DNA of 5,646 nt, taken from Pseudomonadota bacterium. GTDB lineage: Bacteria; Myxococcota; Myxococcia; Myxococcales; Myxococcaceae. Shown piece after piece: positions 1 through 5,646 of the stretch. A program made the position numbers and the translations under genes. The stretch is from NCBI GenBank assembly GCA_023424585.1, contig JAFADT010000445.1, positions 1 through 5,646 on the forward strand, given 5' to 3'. The notes below the pieces were generated by a model. That model made no database searches. It was not told where the DNA came from and saw only the letters and a list, made by a program, of their open reading frames with translations. Each line of letters begins with the position of its first letter. The stretch's first letter is position 1.

Positions 1-3566
<3,566 letters not shown>

Positions 3567-3570
3567 GCTT

Positions 3571-3628
3571 CGAGAATATCCGGTCAGAACGGGTCACTGG
3601 GTAAAAGTGACCCACGGCGATATTCCCG
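3571..3628 (-). promoter_or_regulatory. Nested inverted repeat / predicted leader hairpin directly before the NRPS start
   Basis: The inner arms GGGTCACT (3591-3598) and AGTGACCC (3606-3613) are a perfect 8-bp inverted repeat with a 7-nt centre. The outer arms CGAGAATATC (3571-3580) and GATATTCCCG (3619-3628) match in 9 of 10 positions, and the one mismatch becomes a G-U pair in the minus-strand RNA. The two repeats have nearly the same centre (3602 and 3599.5). Transcribed, they would form a two-stem hairpin whose base lies 4 nt from the AUG. It could be a double operator for a dimeric repressor or an RNA structure controlling translation initiation. The inverted repeats are seen directly; the function is inferred. 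Confidence 0.6.
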
Positions 3629-3647
3629 AAAATTTCGACGCAATGCG

Positions 3648-3666
3648 CACGACCGGACAGGTCGTG
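3648..3666. repeat. Inverted repeat CACGACC-N5-GGTCGTG
   Basis: A perfect 7-bp inverted repeat with a 5-nt spacer, about 80 bp before the NRPS start codon. Its size and spacing fit a binding site for a dimeric helix-turn-helix regulator, or a small RNA hairpin if transcribed. No known operator consensus was recognised. Confidence 0.45.
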
Positions 3667-3689
3667 TGGAAGAGGACGAGGACGAGCGG

Positions 3690-3703
3690 GCAGCGCGCGC
3701 TGC
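3690..3703. repeat. 14-bp perfect palindrome GCAGCGCGCGCTGC
   Basis: A self-complementary sequence without spacer in the intergenic region. In DNA this rich in GC, alternating GC palindromes arise easily by chance, so a regulatory role is only a possibility. Confidence 0.3.
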
Positions 3704-3746
3704 TCCGGTCCTCCCCCGACTCGCGGAAGAAACAAAGCCGGTGGAT

Positions 3747-3774
3747 GGGGACGGCCCGAGGGCAGGCCGTCCCC
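3747..3774 (-). terminator. Probable intrinsic terminator after the OmpA-like gene
   Basis: A perfect 10-bp stem, GGGGACGGCC/GGCCGTCCCC (3747-3756 with 3765-3774), closes an 8-nt loop. It begins 10 nt after the OmpA stop codon on the minus strand. Downstream the transcript has no clean U-tract directly after the stem, only a U-rich CUUUGUUUCUU starting about 9 nt further on. The position and GC-rich stem fit a terminator; the weak U-run leaves room for partial readthrough or a role as a 3'-end stabilising hairpin. Confidence 0.7.
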
Positions 3775-3784
3775 CCGGCCCGGG

Positions 3785-5646
<1,862 letters not shown>

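Larger units (their letters stand above)
3567..3784 (-). promoter_or_regulatory. Intergenic control region upstream of the NRPS gene
   Basis: The 218 bp between the two genes carry no convincing gene. The region contains the OmpA terminator, a 14-bp palindrome (3690-3703), a 7-bp inverted repeat (3648-3666), an AT-rich element CGAAAATTTCG (3627-3637, itself a near-perfect dyad) and a nested inverted repeat next to the NRPS start. The NRPS promoter most likely lies here, because base composition drops in GC between about 3571 and 3645. No good match to a sigma-70 -35/-10 pair with normal spacing, nor a GG/GC sigma-54 pair, could be placed, so no promoter is called precisely. Confidence 0.6.

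Noticed and set aside
3567..3660. A sigma-70 or sigma-54 promoter for the NRPS gene
   Set aside because: Candidates such as TTGCGT with AATATC have spacing of 13 bp, and TATTCT near the start has no -35 partner; no GG/GC pair with the right spacing for sigma-54 exists. None is good enough to call.

Overview
This is a high-GC window with strong G/C preference at third codon positions. It holds two same-strand (minus) genes, both running off the window edges, with one 218-bp intergenic region between them. The mix of a modular non-ribosomal peptide synthetase (NRPS), a large outer-membrane OmpA-like protein with calcium-binding thrombospondin type-3 repeats, and this base composition is typical of myxobacteria (Myxococcus/Corallococcus-like). 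That placement is an inference from gene style and composition, not from a species marker.

Right part (minus, 3785 to the right edge): an exported OmpA-family protein. In order it has a Sec signal peptide, a beta-rich presumed outer-membrane barrel, four Asp-rich/Cys-rich TSP type-3 units, a C-terminal OmpA peptidoglycan-binding domain with the Asp/Arg pair in place, and a Pro-rich tail. Its reading frame is still open at the right edge, and the signal peptide reads better with a start outside the window. A 10-bp perfect GC-rich hairpin just after its stop codon probably ends its transcript.

Middle (3567-3784): the control region of the NRPS gene. It contains the terminator, a 14-bp palindrome, a 7-bp inverted repeat, an AT-rich patch, and a nested inverted repeat. 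In RNA the nested repeat would fold into a 58-nt two-stem hairpin ending 4 nt before the NRPS start codon.

Left part (minus, 3566 to the left edge): the first 1188 residues of an NRPS, without frameshift or stop. It has a complete condensation (C), adenylation (A) and thiolation (T) module, then the beginning of a second A domain. There is no C domain between the T domain and that second A domain; only a linker of about 60 residues separates them. The layout is therefore C-A-T-A, which departs from the usual C-A-T-C-A-T order and is the main oddity here. The first A domain gives a specificity code read as D-L-E-S-I-G-T-V-M-K.

The two genes are probably separate transcription units, and nothing in the sequence shows that their products work together. 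No RNA genes, insertion sequences, CRISPR arrays or attachment sites were seen.
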